Source: Ruania alba
GTDB taxonomy: Bacteria; Actinomycetota; Actinomycetes; Actinomycetales; Beutenbergiaceae
Direction: 5' to 3'
DNA length: 64,000 nt
NCBI RefSeq assembly: GCF_900105765.1
Contig: NZ_FNTX01000002.1
Coordinates: 2,294,001-2,358,000, forward strand
Shown: piece by piece, positions 51,629-60,915 of the stretch
Layout of the letters: the number at the start of each line of letters is the position of its first letter
How positions within the stretch are numbered: position 1 is the stretch's first letter
Translations under genes and position numbers: made by a program
Notes under the pieces: generated by a model
Databases searched by the model: none
What the model was told of the DNA's origin: nothing
What the model saw: only the letters and a program-made list of their open reading frames with translations

Positions 51629-52437
51629 TCAGACGCACCATTCGCTACGTGCTCCTGACCGCGATCTCGGTGGTCTGGCTCGTCCCGCTCTACCTCCTCG
51701 TGGTCAATGCCATCACGCCGGTGAGCGAGTACGCCGGCACCCAGACGTGGTGGCCGAGCGGATTCGGTCTGCTGGAGAACCTCGAGATCGCCGTGGCTCA
51801 GGCCGACATCGGAACAGGTCTGCTGAACTCCACGCTCTACGCCGTTGCGGGAGGTGTGGGTGCCGTCCTGGTGGCTGCGCTGGCGTCGTTCGCCGTGGTG
51901 GTGATGCCCGTGCAGCGGCCCGCTGTGTGGTTCTGGCTGATCTATTCGGGCACGCTCCTGCCGCTGCAGATCTTCCTGCCGCCACTGTTCCGGGCGTACA
52001 ACAGTCTCTCCGTGTACGACACCCAGGCGGGGATGATCGCGATCTACGCGGCGATCTGTATCCCGTTCGCCCACTTTCTGATCCGTAACTACCTCACGAC
52101 CATCCCGGAGGAGATCTCCGAGGCCGCCCAGCTGGACGGCGCCGGATGGCTGCGGTTGTTCCTCCAGATTCACCTGCCACTGCTGAAGTCCATCCTCCTG
52201 GCGGCCTTCGTCTTCCAGTTCACCTGGATCTGGAACGACCTGCTGTTCGGGATCACCCTGTCCACCAGCCCGGAGATTCGCCCCGTTCAGGCGGCCCTGG
52301 CGCAGTTGACCGGCGGCATCTACAGCGTCGGCCCGCCGGTGGCGCTCGCGACGGCACTGGTCGTCTCGATCCCCACGCTGGTTCTCTTCCTGAGCGCCCA
52401 GCGGTTCTTCGCAGCCAGCCTGACGATGTCGCGATGA
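51625..52437 (+). CDS. Carbohydrate ABC transporter permease (MalG type)
   Basis: A 270-residue permease with a four-base overlap to the preceding gene (ATGA). The coupling loop is EAAQLDGAGWLRLFLQIHLPL, then FTWIWNDLLFGITLSTS, and the C-terminus SAQRFFAASLTMSR. The esterase gene follows 13 bases later. As with the other two importers here, no nucleotide-binding subunit is encoded. Confidence 0.93.
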   Translation: MIRRTIRYVLLTAISVVWLVPLYLLVVNAITPVSEYAGTQTWWPSGFGLLENLEIAVAQADIGTGLLNSTLYAVAGGVGAVLVAALASFAVVVMPVQRPAVWFWLIYSGTLLPLQIFLPPLFRAYNSLSVYDTQAGMIAIYAAICIPFAHFLIRNYLTTIPEEISEAAQLDGAGWLRLFLQIHLPLLKSILLAAFVFQFTWIWNDLLFGITLSTSPEIRPVQAALAQLTGGIYSVGPPVALATALVVSIPTLVLFLSAQRFFAASLTMSR

Positions 52438-52450
52438 GGAGTGCTCGCTG

Positions 52451-53428
52451 ATGCCCCGGTTCGACCTTCCGCTCGAGGACCTGCAGCGGTACCGCAGCCC
52501 CCGTCCGGCGCCGCCGGGGCTGGTCGAGTACTGGGAGCGCACCCTTGCCGAGGCCCGTGGTGCCGATACGGCCGGGGTGCGGTGCGTCCCCGCTGAGTCT
52601 GCGCTGGTCACGGTGGACGCCTACGACGTGACCTTCCCCGGGTTCGCGGGTGAGGAGATCAAGGCATGGTGGCTGCTGCCTACCCGCTCGGGTGGCGCCG
52701 ATCGTCTACCGGTCGTCGTCGAGTTCCTCGGCTATGGCGGCGGACGCGGTCTGCCGCACGAACGCCTGCACTGGGCCAGTCACGGCTTCGCTCAGCTCGT
52801 GGTGGACAGCCGCGGCCAGGGCAGCATCTGGAACACCGGCGCCACCGATGACCCGCACGGCTCAGGGCCGGCCTCCCCGGGGATGCTCACCCGCGGGGTG
52901 GATCACCCCGACCACCTGTACTACCGCCGTCTGATCACCGACGCCGTCCGTGCGGTCGACGCCGTCGCTCACCTGCCGGGCGGGGACCGGGACCGCGTAG
53001 CGACGGTGGGGCACAGCCAGGGCGGAGCACTCGCCCTGGCGGCCGCCGCACTGCACCCGGGTGTGGCTGCGACGGCGGCCCGCGCCCCGTTCCTGTGCGG
53101 GATTGCCCGGGCGGTCGAGCTCACCGATGCTCCGCCCTACGGTGAGCTGGGCGGGTATCTGGCCGTGCACCGGACCACTGCTGAGGACGTGCTGGGCGTG
53201 CTCGATCACATCGACGTGACGCACCTGAGCTCCCGGATCACCTGTCCCACCTGGATCTCGGTGGGCCTGACCGACGTGACCTGTCCGCCGTCGGGAATCT
53301 TCGGTGCTGTCAACGCGATGGACTCGGCCACTCCGCTGGTGCGGGTGTGGCCGTGGAACGGCCACGAGGCCGGGGGAGCCGACGACGATGCGCACCTGGC
53401 CCGATGGCTCACCGAGACCCTCACCTGA
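52451..53428 (+). CDS. Acetylxylan esterase-type deacetylase (CE7, AXE1 family)
   Basis: A 325-residue alpha/beta hydrolase of the CE7 family. The nucleophile is in VGHSQGGAL, the acid in GLTDVTCPPSGIF and the histidine in WPWNGHEAGG. The oxyanion-side stretch VVEFLGYGGGRGLPHE and the family motif DSRGQGSIW are present. CE7 enzymes remove acetyl groups from short xylo-oligosaccharides and other acetylated sugars inside the cell, consistent with the absence of a signal peptide here. It is co-transcribed with the second importer and the glycosidase gene. Confidence 0.9.
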   Translation: MPRFDLPLEDLQRYRSPRPAPPGLVEYWERTLAEARGADTAGVRCVPAESALVTVDAYDVTFPGFAGEEIKAWWLLPTRSGGADRLPVVVEFLGYGGGRGLPHERLHWASHGFAQLVVDSRGQGSIWNTGATDDPHGSGPASPGMLTRGVDHPDHLYYRRLITDAVRAVDAVAHLPGGDRDRVATVGHSQGGALALAAAALHPGVAATAARAPFLCGIARAVELTDAPPYGELGGYLAVHRTTAEDVLGVLDHIDVTHLSSRITCPTWISVGLTDVTCPPSGIFGAVNAMDSATPLVRVWPWNGHEAGGADDDAHLARWLTETLT

Positions 53429-53441
53429 TTGCGAGAAGTGA

Positions 53442-55538
53442 ATGAACCCGCTGATCCCCACCTGCACCGACCTCGCCTCGGACGAGGTGACCGACGCGTT
53501 CGACGACATGGTCAACCCGCCCGGGCTGACCAACCACTGGGCCACTGCACAGGTGGACCACGACGTGCTGGCGGTGCGCAGCCTGAACGTCCCGCCGGTC
53601 TCCCAGGGGGACTCGATCTCCGGCCAGCTCTATCTCGGTGGACGGCTGGCGCGGTCCTACGGGCAGCCGGTGCACACCCGCTGGCGCCCGGACCGGGTGG
53701 AACGCCGCACCACGATCGACGGATGGGAACTGCGCACCGAGACGGTGTGCCCGACCGGTGAGCCTGGTGTGCTCGTGCGGCTCACCATCACCAACACCCG
53801 GGGTGAGCGTCGGCTTCGTCTCGGCGCCTGGCTTACCTCCACCGTGACCCGGTCGCCCCAGGCGTGGCGGGCTGCCGAGCCGCCGCAGGCGGAGAACACC
53901 CTGACGCGCGACGCGGCTCGGGTGACCGGGACCGACGAGACTGCCTGGTCCGTACAGGAGCTTCGGCCACCGGAGGATGCCACGGTCCTCGACGGGACAG
54001 CCCGGGTGGTCGAGGCGGAAGTCTGGGTCGGCGCGGGGGAGTCGTGCACCTGGACGTACCTGCACGCCATCGCCGCGACGTCCGAGGAGGCATCGGCCGC
54101 CGCGGACCGGCTGGCAGCGGCAGCGGAGACCGCCGTGGCCACCAGCGAGGAGGCGTGGAACCGTTCGCTGGCCGCACTGTTCGATCCGGACAGCCCGGAG
54201 TTCTCCGGCAGCCTGCCGGTGCTGGACACCAGCGATGCGGACCTGCGCCGGCTCTACTGGTGGGGCGCCGTCGGGGTGCTCTGGTTCCGCCGGGACAACC
54301 CAGCCTCAGTGCTCGGGCGCACCTACGACACGTTGATGCCCCGCTACTGGCAGACCACCACCTTCATCTGGGACTACTCCCTCTCCTCCCACGTGCACGC
54401 CCAGCTCGACCCGGCCGTGATGCGCCGTCAGATCGCGCACTGGGTGGGCCTGGACATCGAGCAGCACTTCGGCACGGAGTGGCTCACCGGTGGCCCGGTC
54501 GGCTACTGGTACTCGGTGAACCACTATGCGATGACCCGCCTAGTGCGGGACTACATCGCCTTCACCGGGGACTGGGCGTTCCTCGCCGAGGAGCTCACCA
54601 CGCCCGACGGCGGCACCCGTCCCCTGCGGGAGCACCTGCGCTCCTGGGCCCGGCACTGGCACACCCTCCGCTCGGGCAGCGGGCTGGCCGACTACGGCGA
54701 GATCGACAACCTGCTGGAGTGCGTCTCCTCCTACGTGCACGAGGTGGCCAGCCTGAACGCGGCGAACGTGTGGTGCCTGCGCACGGCCGCCCGGTTCGCT
54801 GAGTTGGACGGGGACACCGGCGAGGCGGCCGGGCTGCGCGCCGAGGCCGATGAGCTGGTGGCGCTCGTGCGGGACCTGTACATCCCGGGTGCGGGGCACT
54901 TCCACGCCCGGCAGCCGGACGGCACGCTGGTGCCCACGAAACACTGCTACGACTTCGCCACGGTCGGGACCACCATCGCCCAGGACCTGCCGGAGCAGGT
55001 GCGTGGCGAGATGGTGCGCTTCTTCGACACCGAGCTGCGGACGCCGTCGTGGATGCGGGCCCTGTCCGCACACGACCCCGACGCCGGGTACTCGCTGCGC
55101 GCGGACCACCAGTGGAACGGTGCCTATCCAGCATGGCCGCCGGACTCGGCGCGCGCGGCGATCGCGCTCGGGCACCCCGAGGCGGTCGCGGACTGGCTGC
55201 CTGGCCTGGCGCGCACGGCCAATCAGGGACCGCCCGGGCAGGCGCACTTCGTGGAGGAGGCGGCCGAGCCGGTGCACGGGGGTGCGCGTAAGACACCGCC
55301 TCAGTTCCCGTACCTGATCGACTGGTCCTGCTCTTCGGCCGGGTCGTTCGTGGAACTGGTGATCGGCGGGATCTTCGGTGTCGAGGTGGATGTCGACGGT
55401 GCGGTGACCGCCGACGGGTGGGTCGCTAGGCTCGACCCGGACGCAGCGCTGCGCGGCCTCCAGGTGGCCGGCAGGCGCTACGACATCGCGGGCGGTCAGG
55501 TGACCGCCCGGACCGACGATCGGAAGGACGGCCAGTGA
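53442..55538 (+). CDS. Intracellular (alpha/alpha)6-barrel glycoside hydrolase, family not fixed
   Basis: A 698-residue protein with an N-terminal beta-sandwich domain (about 1-220) and a C-terminal six-hairpin toroid (from about 250). Blocks such as MPRYWQTTTFIWDYSLSSHVHA, GSGLADYGEIDNLLECVSSYVHEVASLN and YSLRADHQWNGAYPAWPPDS resemble clan GH-G/GH-L enzymes (GH63/GH37-like) and GH116. The acids in ADYGEIDN and FIWD are catalytic candidates. There is no signal peptide, so it should cleave imported oligosaccharides. It overlaps the next gene by four bases. The bond it cuts is unknown. Confidence 0.7.
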   Translation: MNPLIPTCTDLASDEVTDAFDDMVNPPGLTNHWATAQVDHDVLAVRSLNVPPVSQGDSISGQLYLGGRLARSYGQPVHTRWRPDRVERRTTIDGWELRTETVCPTGEPGVLVRLTITNTRGERRLRLGAWLTSTVTRSPQAWRAAEPPQAENTLTRDAARVTGTDETAWSVQELRPPEDATVLDGTARVVEAEVWVGAGESCTWTYLHAIAATSEEASAAADRLAAAAETAVATSEEAWNRSLAALFDPDSPEFSGSLPVLDTSDADLRRLYWWGAVGVLWFRRDNPASVLGRTYDTLMPRYWQTTTFIWDYSLSSHVHAQLDPAVMRRQIAHWVGLDIEQHFGTEWLTGGPVGYWYSVNHYAMTRLVRDYIAFTGDWAFLAEELTTPDGGTRPLREHLRSWARHWHTLRSGSGLADYGEIDNLLECVSSYVHEVASLNAANVWCLRTAARFAELDGDTGEAAGLRAEADELVALVRDLYIPGAGHFHARQPDGTLVPTKHCYDFATVGTTIAQDLPEQVRGEMVRFFDTELRTPSWMRALSAHDPDAGYSLRADHQWNGAYPAWPPDSARAAIALGHPEAVADWLPGLARTANQGPPGQAHFVEEAAEPVHGGARKTPPQFPYLIDWSCSSAGSFVELVIGGIFGVEVDVDGAVTADGWVARLDPDAALRGLQVAGRRYDIAGGQVTARTDDRKDGQ

Positions 55539-56590
55539 CCGAGGCATACGTGAGCGAAGTGGATCTCGGCAACGGATGGACCGGGCTGCGCCTGAGCGCG
55601 GATGAGCTCGAGGTGACGATCCTGCCGCAGCAGGGCTGCGACGTGCATTCCCTGGTGGACCTGCGCACCGGTGTGGACGTGCTCTGGAAGACGCCCTGGG
55701 CGATGCCGCCGATCGGGGCGGGGCGGTGGAACGCCGAGGACGAGGCCGAGTGGCTGGAGCGGTACTCCGGAGGCTGGCAGTTGCTGTGCCCGAACGGGGG
55801 CGACGCCAGCGAGGCACCCGGCGGCCTGACCTGGGGCTGGCACGGAGAGGCCTCGCGGGTGCCGTGGCAGCTGGCTGACTTCGGGGTCGACGACGAGGGC
55901 ACGGCCTTCGCCGACCTGCGGACCCGGCTGACCAGGGCGCCCTTGCAGATCGAACGACGGGTCGCCGTCCGCGGTGGCGTGCTCAGCATTGACGAGTCGG
56001 TCACGAACACCAGCCCGGACCCGGTCGAGATCATGTGGTCGCACCACCCGGCCTTCGGCGAGCCGCTGATCGGTCCGGCCACCCGGATCTACACCAGCGC
56101 CACCACGATCACGGCCGACGCCACCGACGCCGGCGCCGACCTGGAGCCCTCGGCCACGGCCGCCTGGCCGCATCCGCAGGCTCCAGCGGGCGCCGAGCCG
56201 GCTGACTTCTCCCGCATTCCGAGCACCCCGCGGGCCACGTTGGCCTATCTCGGTGAGTTCGAGGAGTCGGGCTGGTACGCCATGGTGAACCCGGAGATCG
56301 ACCTCGGGGTGGCGCTGCGCTGGGACGCCGACCTGTTCCCGCACGCCTGGTACTGGCAGGAGCTACGGGCGAGCGGCGGGGCGCCGTGGTGGGGCGAGGT
56401 GTACGTGACGGCCATCGAACCGGCGTCCACGATTCCTGGGCACGGCATCGCCCACGCGAAGGCGCAGGGGGCCAACCTGGTGAAGCTGGCGGGCGGGGAG
56501 ACCCGCAGCACCCGGATCGAGGCCACCACCTTCGCGCCGACCGGTGAGGTGCGCCGGATCGGCCCGGACGGCGCCGTCGAGCAGGGCTGA
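55535..56590 (+). CDS. Aldose 1-epimerase-like protein (galactose mutarotase fold, DUF4432-like)
   Basis: A 351-residue beta-sandwich protein. LEVTILPQQGCDVHSLVDLRTGVDVLWK is the typical N-terminal block of mutarotase-like proteins; the probable catalytic histidine region is EIMWSHHPAFGEPL, and a later block is YWQELRASGGAPWWGEVYVTAIEP. It likely interconverts sugar anomers or binds the sugar product. GTG overlaps the glycosidase stop (GTGA); the lactonase gene follows three bases after its own stop, so all are one operon. Confidence 0.82.
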   Translation: MTEAYVSEVDLGNGWTGLRLSADELEVTILPQQGCDVHSLVDLRTGVDVLWKTPWAMPPIGAGRWNAEDEAEWLERYSGGWQLLCPNGGDASEAPGGLTWGWHGEASRVPWQLADFGVDDEGTAFADLRTRLTRAPLQIERRVAVRGGVLSIDESVTNTSPDPVEIMWSHHPAFGEPLIGPATRIYTSATTITADATDAGADLEPSATAAWPHPQAPAGAEPADFSRIPSTPRATLAYLGEFEESGWYAMVNPEIDLGVALRWDADLFPHAWYWQELRASGGAPWWGEVYVTAIEPASTIPGHGIAHAKAQGANLVKLAGGETRSTRIEATTFAPTGEVRRIGPDGAVEQG

Positions 56591-56593
56591 GAC

Positions 56594-57415
56594 ATGGCCA
56601 CCGCCCACATCTTCCACGACGGGCCCCTCACCGAGCCGCGCCTGGACCACCCCGAGGGGGTGGCCGTGCACCCGGACGGGAGCATCTGGTGCGGCGGTGA
56701 GCGTGGTCAGCTGTACCGGGTGGCACCCGACGGCGGATCGCGTGAGCAGGTGGCCAGCACCGGTGGGTTCGTGCTCGGGGTGGACATCGCCCCTTCTGGT
56801 GCCGTGTACCTGTGTGATCTTGCGCACCGAGCGTTGTACCGGTATGCGCCGTCCACGGGCCTGGAACAGCTCACCCGCGGGGGAGCTCACCCCTTCGTCA
56901 CGCCGAACATGGTGCGGGTGGCGCCGTCGGGTGCGCTGTACGTCACGGACTCGAACGTGCAGGGCCAACCGGGCGGCGGGGTGTACCGGTTCGGTCCCGA
57001 CGGCGCTGGTGGGCGCTGGTACGACGAGCCGCTGGACTTCGCGAACGGCGTGGCGGTGTCGGCGGACGAGACCAGCGTGTACGTGGTCGAGACGTTCGCC
57101 TCCCGGGTGGTGCGGATCCCGATCCTGCCCAACGGCGGTCCCGGCACCGCCGAGGTGGTCGCCACGATGCCAGGCGTGCTACCCGACGGCGTCACGATCG
57201 GCCCGGACGGTCTGCTGTACGTGGGCTGTTACGAGCCCTCCCAGGTGCTCCGGGTGGACCCGGGCAGCGGTGCGGTGAGCGTCGTGTTCGCCGATCCGAC
57301 GGCGCACCTGCTGTGCCATCCCACCAACGTCGCCTTCCGGGGATCGGAGCTGTTCACCTCCAATTTGGGTCGCTGGCACCTCACGGTGATCGACCTCGCC
57401 GAGGAAATTGTGTGA
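56594..57415 (+). CDS. SMP-30/gluconolactonase family protein
   Basis: A 273-residue six-bladed propeller. Family motifs are HPEGVAVHPDGSIWCGGERGQLYR, the metal-site asparagine in DFANGVAVSADETSVYVVETF, DGVTIGPDGLLYVGCY and CHPTNVAF. Such enzymes hydrolyse sugar lactones to aldonic acids. Together with the SDR and dehydratase genes upstream, this gives a plausible route: sugar to lactone to aldonate to 2-keto-3-deoxy acid. It is the last gene of the GntR locus; the following 81 bases hold the sdhC promoter. Confidence 0.88.
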   Translation: MATAHIFHDGPLTEPRLDHPEGVAVHPDGSIWCGGERGQLYRVAPDGGSREQVASTGGFVLGVDIAPSGAVYLCDLAHRALYRYAPSTGLEQLTRGGAHPFVTPNMVRVAPSGALYVTDSNVQGQPGGGVYRFGPDGAGGRWYDEPLDFANGVAVSADETSVYVVETFASRVVRIPILPNGGPGTAEVVATMPGVLPDGVTIGPDGLLYVGCYEPSQVLRVDPGSGAVSVVFADPTAHLLCHPTNVAFRGSELFTSNLGRWHLTVIDLAEEIV

Positions 57416-57483
57416 CACGAATCGTTCATATCTCGGTGATGTCACGGCGCGTGCTCGGTGCGCGCAGACCTCGTCCGAGGCGT

Positions 57484-57489
57484 TAGGTT
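57484..57489 (+). promoter_or_regulatory. Predicted -10 box of sdhCAB, leaderless start
   Basis: TAGGTT lies seven bases before the sdhC GTG, with no ribosome-binding sequence between. No clear -35 box is visible. Confidence 0.5.
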
Positions 57490-57496
57490 AGGGCCC

Positions 57497-58219
57497 GTGG
57501 CAACGCGAACGGAGAACTCGACCTCCCGAATCCCGGTGTGGCGCTCGACCGTCGTCCTGAAGGCCGCGATGGCTGTCAGTGGTCTCGTGCTGGTGGGCTA
57601 TTTGCTCGCGCACATGTACGGGAATCTGAAGGTCTTCGCCGGCCAGGAGGCGTTCGACGAGTATGCCCACCACCTGCGCGAGCTCGGTGAGCCCATGCTG
57701 CCCTACGCGGGTGCGCTGTGGATCATCCGCGTCGTGCTGCTGGCGGCGATCGGAGCTCACATCTACTCCGCGGTGACGCTGTGGCGCCGATCGCGCGCTG
57801 CGACCGGCGGTCAGGGTGGGAACCGGTACGCCAGCTCGAAGGCCAAGCGTGGCAGTCAGCGGAGCTACGCCTCGTTCACGATGCGCTGGGGTGGTGTGGT
57901 GATCGTGCTGTTTGTGATCTACCACCTCATGCACTTCACCTGGAACACCGTGGCACCCGGTGGCGCCTCGGACAGCCCATACGAGCGGGTGGTGAATGGC
58001 TTCGAGATCTGGTGGGTGGTGCTGAGCTACACGATCGCGCTGCTGGCCGTCGGTTTCCACCTGCGCCACGGTGTCTGGGCCTCGCTGGCCAGTCTCGGTG
58101 CCAACACGAGCCCGCGGCGTCGCCGTCAGCTCAACATCCTGGCGACCGTCGTCGCCGCGGTCATCACGGTGGGCTTCCTGCTCCCGCCGTTCGGAATCTT
58201 CTTCGGATTGGTCGGCTAA
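57497..58219 (+). CDS. sdhC: Succinate dehydrogenase cytochrome b subunit
   Basis: A 240-residue membrane anchor of the single-polypeptide type (type B succinate:quinone reductase). It has five membrane segments, including STVVLKAAMAVSGLVLVGYLLAHMYGN, where the histidine is a likely haem ligand, and IVLFVIYHLMHFTWNT and AVGFHLRHGVWASL with further histidines. There is no sdhD. The GTG at 57497 (VATRTENSTSR) is chosen because a -10 box lies seven bases before it. The sdhA GTG follows immediately after the TAA. Confidence 0.93.
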   Translation: MATRTENSTSRIPVWRSTVVLKAAMAVSGLVLVGYLLAHMYGNLKVFAGQEAFDEYAHHLRELGEPMLPYAGALWIIRVVLLAAIGAHIYSAVTLWRRSRAATGGQGGNRYASSKAKRGSQRSYASFTMRWGGVVIVLFVIYHLMHFTWNTVAPGGASDSPYERVVNGFEIWWVVLSYTIALLAVGFHLRHGVWASLASLGANTSPRRRRQLNILATVVAAVITVGFLLPPFGIFFGLVG

Positions 58220-60172
58220 GTGAGCGTCACGTCCCAGCCCTTCTACACCGACGGCGAACCGATCGCCGACACCAAGGCACCCGAGGTGCCGATGAGCCAG
58301 AAGTGGGACCAGCGGCGCTTCGACGCCAAGCTGGTGAACCCCACGAACCGGCGCAAGCGGTCCGTGATCATCGTGGGCACCGGTCTCGCCGGTGGTGCGG
58401 CTGCCGCCACTCTGGGCGAGGCCGGCTATCACGTGAAGAACTTCTGCTATCAGGACTCCCCGCGCCGGGCGCACTCGATCGCCGCGCAGGGTGGGATCAA
58501 CGCCGCGAAGAACTACCGCAACGACGGCGACAGCATCCACCGCCTTTTCTACGACACCGTCAAGGGCGGCGACTACCGCTCCCGCGAGTCGAACGTGTAC
58601 CGCCTCGCGCAGACGAGCGTGGAGATCATCGACCAGTGCGTGGCCCAGGGCGTGCCCTTCGCACGGGAGTACGGCGGGCTGCTGGACAACCGGTCCTTCG
58701 GAGGCGTGCAGGTCTCCCGGACCTTCTACGCCCGCGGGCAGACCGGCCAGCAGCTGCTGATCGGTGCCTACCAGGCGTTGGAGCGCCAGATCGCCGCCGG
58801 CACCGTGGAGATGCATACTCGCCACGAGATGCTCGACGTGATCGTCATTGACGGTCGCGCTCGTGGCATCGTCGCGCGGGACATGGTCACTGGTGAGGTC
58901 GAGACCCACATGGCGGACGCCGTCGTGCTCGGAACCGGCGGCTACGGCAACGTCTTCTTCCTGTCCACGAACGCGATGGGCTGCAATGTCACCGCCTCCT
59001 GGCGGGCCCACCGTAAGGGGGCCTACTTCAGCAACCCCTGCTACACGCAGATCCACCCGACCTGCATCCCGGTCTCGGGGGACCACCAGTCCAAGCTCAC
59101 CCTGATGAGCGAGTCGCTGCGGAACGACGGCCGGATCTGGGTTCCCCGGGACGGTGACGACAAGCGCGACCCCCGCCAGATCCCGGAGTCCGAGCGGGAC
59201 TACTACCTGGAGCGGCGGTACCCCGCGTTCGGCAACCTCGTTCCCCGTGACGTGGCCTCCAGGGCTGCCAAGCAGGTCTGCGACGAGGGCCGCGGTGTGG
59301 GTCCGGGCGGGCGTGGTGTGTATCTCGACTTCGCGGACGCGATCGAGCGGATGGGTCGTGAGACCGTCGAGGCCAAGTACGGCAACCTGTTCGACATGTA
59401 CGCCCAGATCACTGGGGAGAATCCGTACGAGACGCCGATGCGGATCTACCCGGCGGTGCACTACACGATGGGCGGGCTCTGGGTCGACTACGACCTGCAG
59501 AGCTCGGTGCCGGGGCTGTTCGTGATCGGTGAGGCGAACTTCTCTGACCACGGTGCCAATCGCCTGGGTGCGAGTGCGCTCATGCAGGGCCTCGCGGACG
59601 GCTACTTCGTGCTCCCGCCGATGCTGAGCCACTACCTCGCGGAGGCACCGTTCGGCGAGGCCGGTGCGGACCATCCAGAGGCTGTCGCCACGGCCGACGG
59701 CGTGCGCGCACGGATCGAGACGTTCCTCTCGATCGACGGATCCCGGACGGTGGATTCCTTCCACCGCGAGCTCGGCCACATCATGTGGGAGTACTGCGGG
59801 ATGGAGCGCACCAAGGAAGGGTTGACGAAGGCGATCGGCCTGATCCGCGAACTGCGCGAGGAGTTCTGGCGAGATGTGAAGGTCAGTGGGGTGAACGAGG
59901 AGCTCAACCAGACCTTGGAGCGGGCGGGTCGCGTCGCGGACTTCATCGAGCTCGGTGAGTTGATGTGCATCGACGCCCTGCACCGTGAGGAGTCTTGCGG
60001 CGGTCACTTCCGTGCCGAGCACCAGACCGAGGAAGGCGAGGCGTTGCGCGACGACGAGAACTTCGCCTATGTGGCGGCCTGGGAGTTCGGTGGGGACGGC
60101 GGCAGTCCGATCCTGCACAAGGAGGACCTGGTCTACACCGAGATCGAGATGAAGCAGCGGAGCTACAAGTGA
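58220..60172 (+). CDS. sdhA: Succinate dehydrogenase flavoprotein subunit
   Basis: A 650-residue flavoprotein. The FAD Rossmann motif is [19 protein letters not shown], and the histidine for covalent FAD is in [24 protein letters not shown]. Substrate-site residues are in [12 protein letters not shown] and [14 protein letters not shown], and [26 protein letters not shown] is the expected C-terminal FAD block. Members with this kind of sequence pair with one-subunit anchors. The start is a GTG adjoining the sdhC stop; the stop overlaps the sdhB GTG. Confidence 0.96.
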   Translation: MSVTSQPFYTDGEPIADTKAPEVPMSQKWDQRRFDAKLVNPTNRRKRSVIIVGTGLAGGAAAATLGEAGYHVKNFCYQDSPRRAHSIAAQGGINAAKNYRNDGDSIHRLFYDTVKGGDYRSRESNVYRLAQTSVEIIDQCVAQGVPFAREYGGLLDNRSFGGVQVSRTFYARGQTGQQLLIGAYQALERQIAAGTVEMHTRHEMLDVIVIDGRARGIVARDMVTGEVETHMADAVVLGTGGYGNVFFLSTNAMGCNVTASWRAHRKGAYFSNPCYTQIHPTCIPVSGDHQSKLTLMSESLRNDGRIWVPRDGDDKRDPRQIPESERDYYLERRYPAFGNLVPRDVASRAAKQVCDEGRGVGPGGRGVYLDFADAIERMGRETVEAKYGNLFDMYAQITGENPYETPMRIYPAVHYTMGGLWVDYDLQSSVPGLFVIGEANFSDHGANRLGASALMQGLADGYFVLPPMLSHYLAEAPFGEAGADHPEAVATADGVRARIETFLSIDGSRTVDSFHRELGHIMWEYCGMERTKEGLTKAIGLIRELREEFWRDVKVSGVNEELNQTLERAGRVADFIELGELMCIDALHREESCGGHFRAEHQTEEGEALRDDENFAYVAAWEFGGDGGSPILHKEDLVYTEIEMKQRSYK

Positions 60173-60915
60173 ACATCACCCTTCGCATCTGGCGACAGAA
60201 GAACTCCGACGCCCCGGGCGCGATGCAGACCTATCAGGTGGCCGATGTCTCCCCGGACATGTCGTTCCTGGAGATGCTGGACGTCCTGAACGAGCAACTC
60301 ACCGTGGCCGGCGATGACCCGATCGCGTTCGACAGCGACTGCCGCGAGGGAATCTGCGGCATGTGCGGGCTCGTGATCAACGGCCTCGCGCATGGACCGA
60401 ACGACATGGTCACCACCTGCCAGCTGCACATGCGCAGCTTCTCCGACGGCGACGTGATCGACGTGGAGCCGTGGCGCGCGCAGCCGTTCACGGTGATCAA
60501 GGACCTCATCGTGGATCGGTCCTCCTTCGACCGGATCATCCAGGCCGGTGGCTACATCAGCGCCCCGACCGGCACCGCGCCGGACGCGCACGCCGCTCCG
60601 GTACCGAAGGCCGATGCCGATGCCGCGTTCGACGCCGCCACCTGCATCGGCTGCGGTGCCTGTGTGGCAGCGTGCCCGAACGGGTCGGCGTCGCTGTTCG
60701 TGGCGGCGAAGATCACCCACCTGGGTCTGTTGCCGCAGGGGCAGCCGGAGCGGGACTCCCGCGCTCTGGACATGCTTGCCCAGCACGACCACGAGGGCTT
60801 CGGCGGGTGCACGCAGATCGGTGAGTGCACGGCCGCCTGCCCGAAGGGGATCCAGCTCGATCTGATCTCGCGGATGAACCGGGACGTGCTCGGCGCACTC
60901 TCGCACCGCCGCTGA
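60169..60915 (+). CDS. sdhB: Succinate dehydrogenase iron-sulfur subunit
   Basis: A 248-residue electron-transfer subunit. The 2Fe-2S ligands are in [18 protein letters not shown] with a later cysteine in VTTCQLHM; the 4Fe-4S and 3Fe-4S ligands are in [15 protein letters not shown] and [15 protein letters not shown]. The GTG overlaps the sdhA stop by four bases. The stop is directly adjacent to that of the convergent rsgA gene (TGATCA), with no visible terminator between. Confidence 0.96.
   Translation: MNITLRIWRQKNSDAPGAMQTYQVADVSPDMSFLEMLDVLNEQLTVAGDDPIAFDSDCREGICGMCGLVINGLAHGPNDMVTTCQLHMRSFSDGDVIDVEPWRAQPFTVIKDLIVDRSSFDRIIQAGGYISAPTGTAPDAHAAPVPKADADAAFDAATCIGCGACVAACPNGSASLFVAAKITHLGLLPQGQPERDSRALDMLAQHDHEGFGGCTQIGECTAACPKGIQLDLISRMNRDVLGALSHRR

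Noticed and set aside
57488-60118. A long minus-strand open frame opposite sdhC and sdhA.
   Set aside because: Same cause: antisense shadow of GC-biased coding sequence. The plus-strand proteins are unmistakable.
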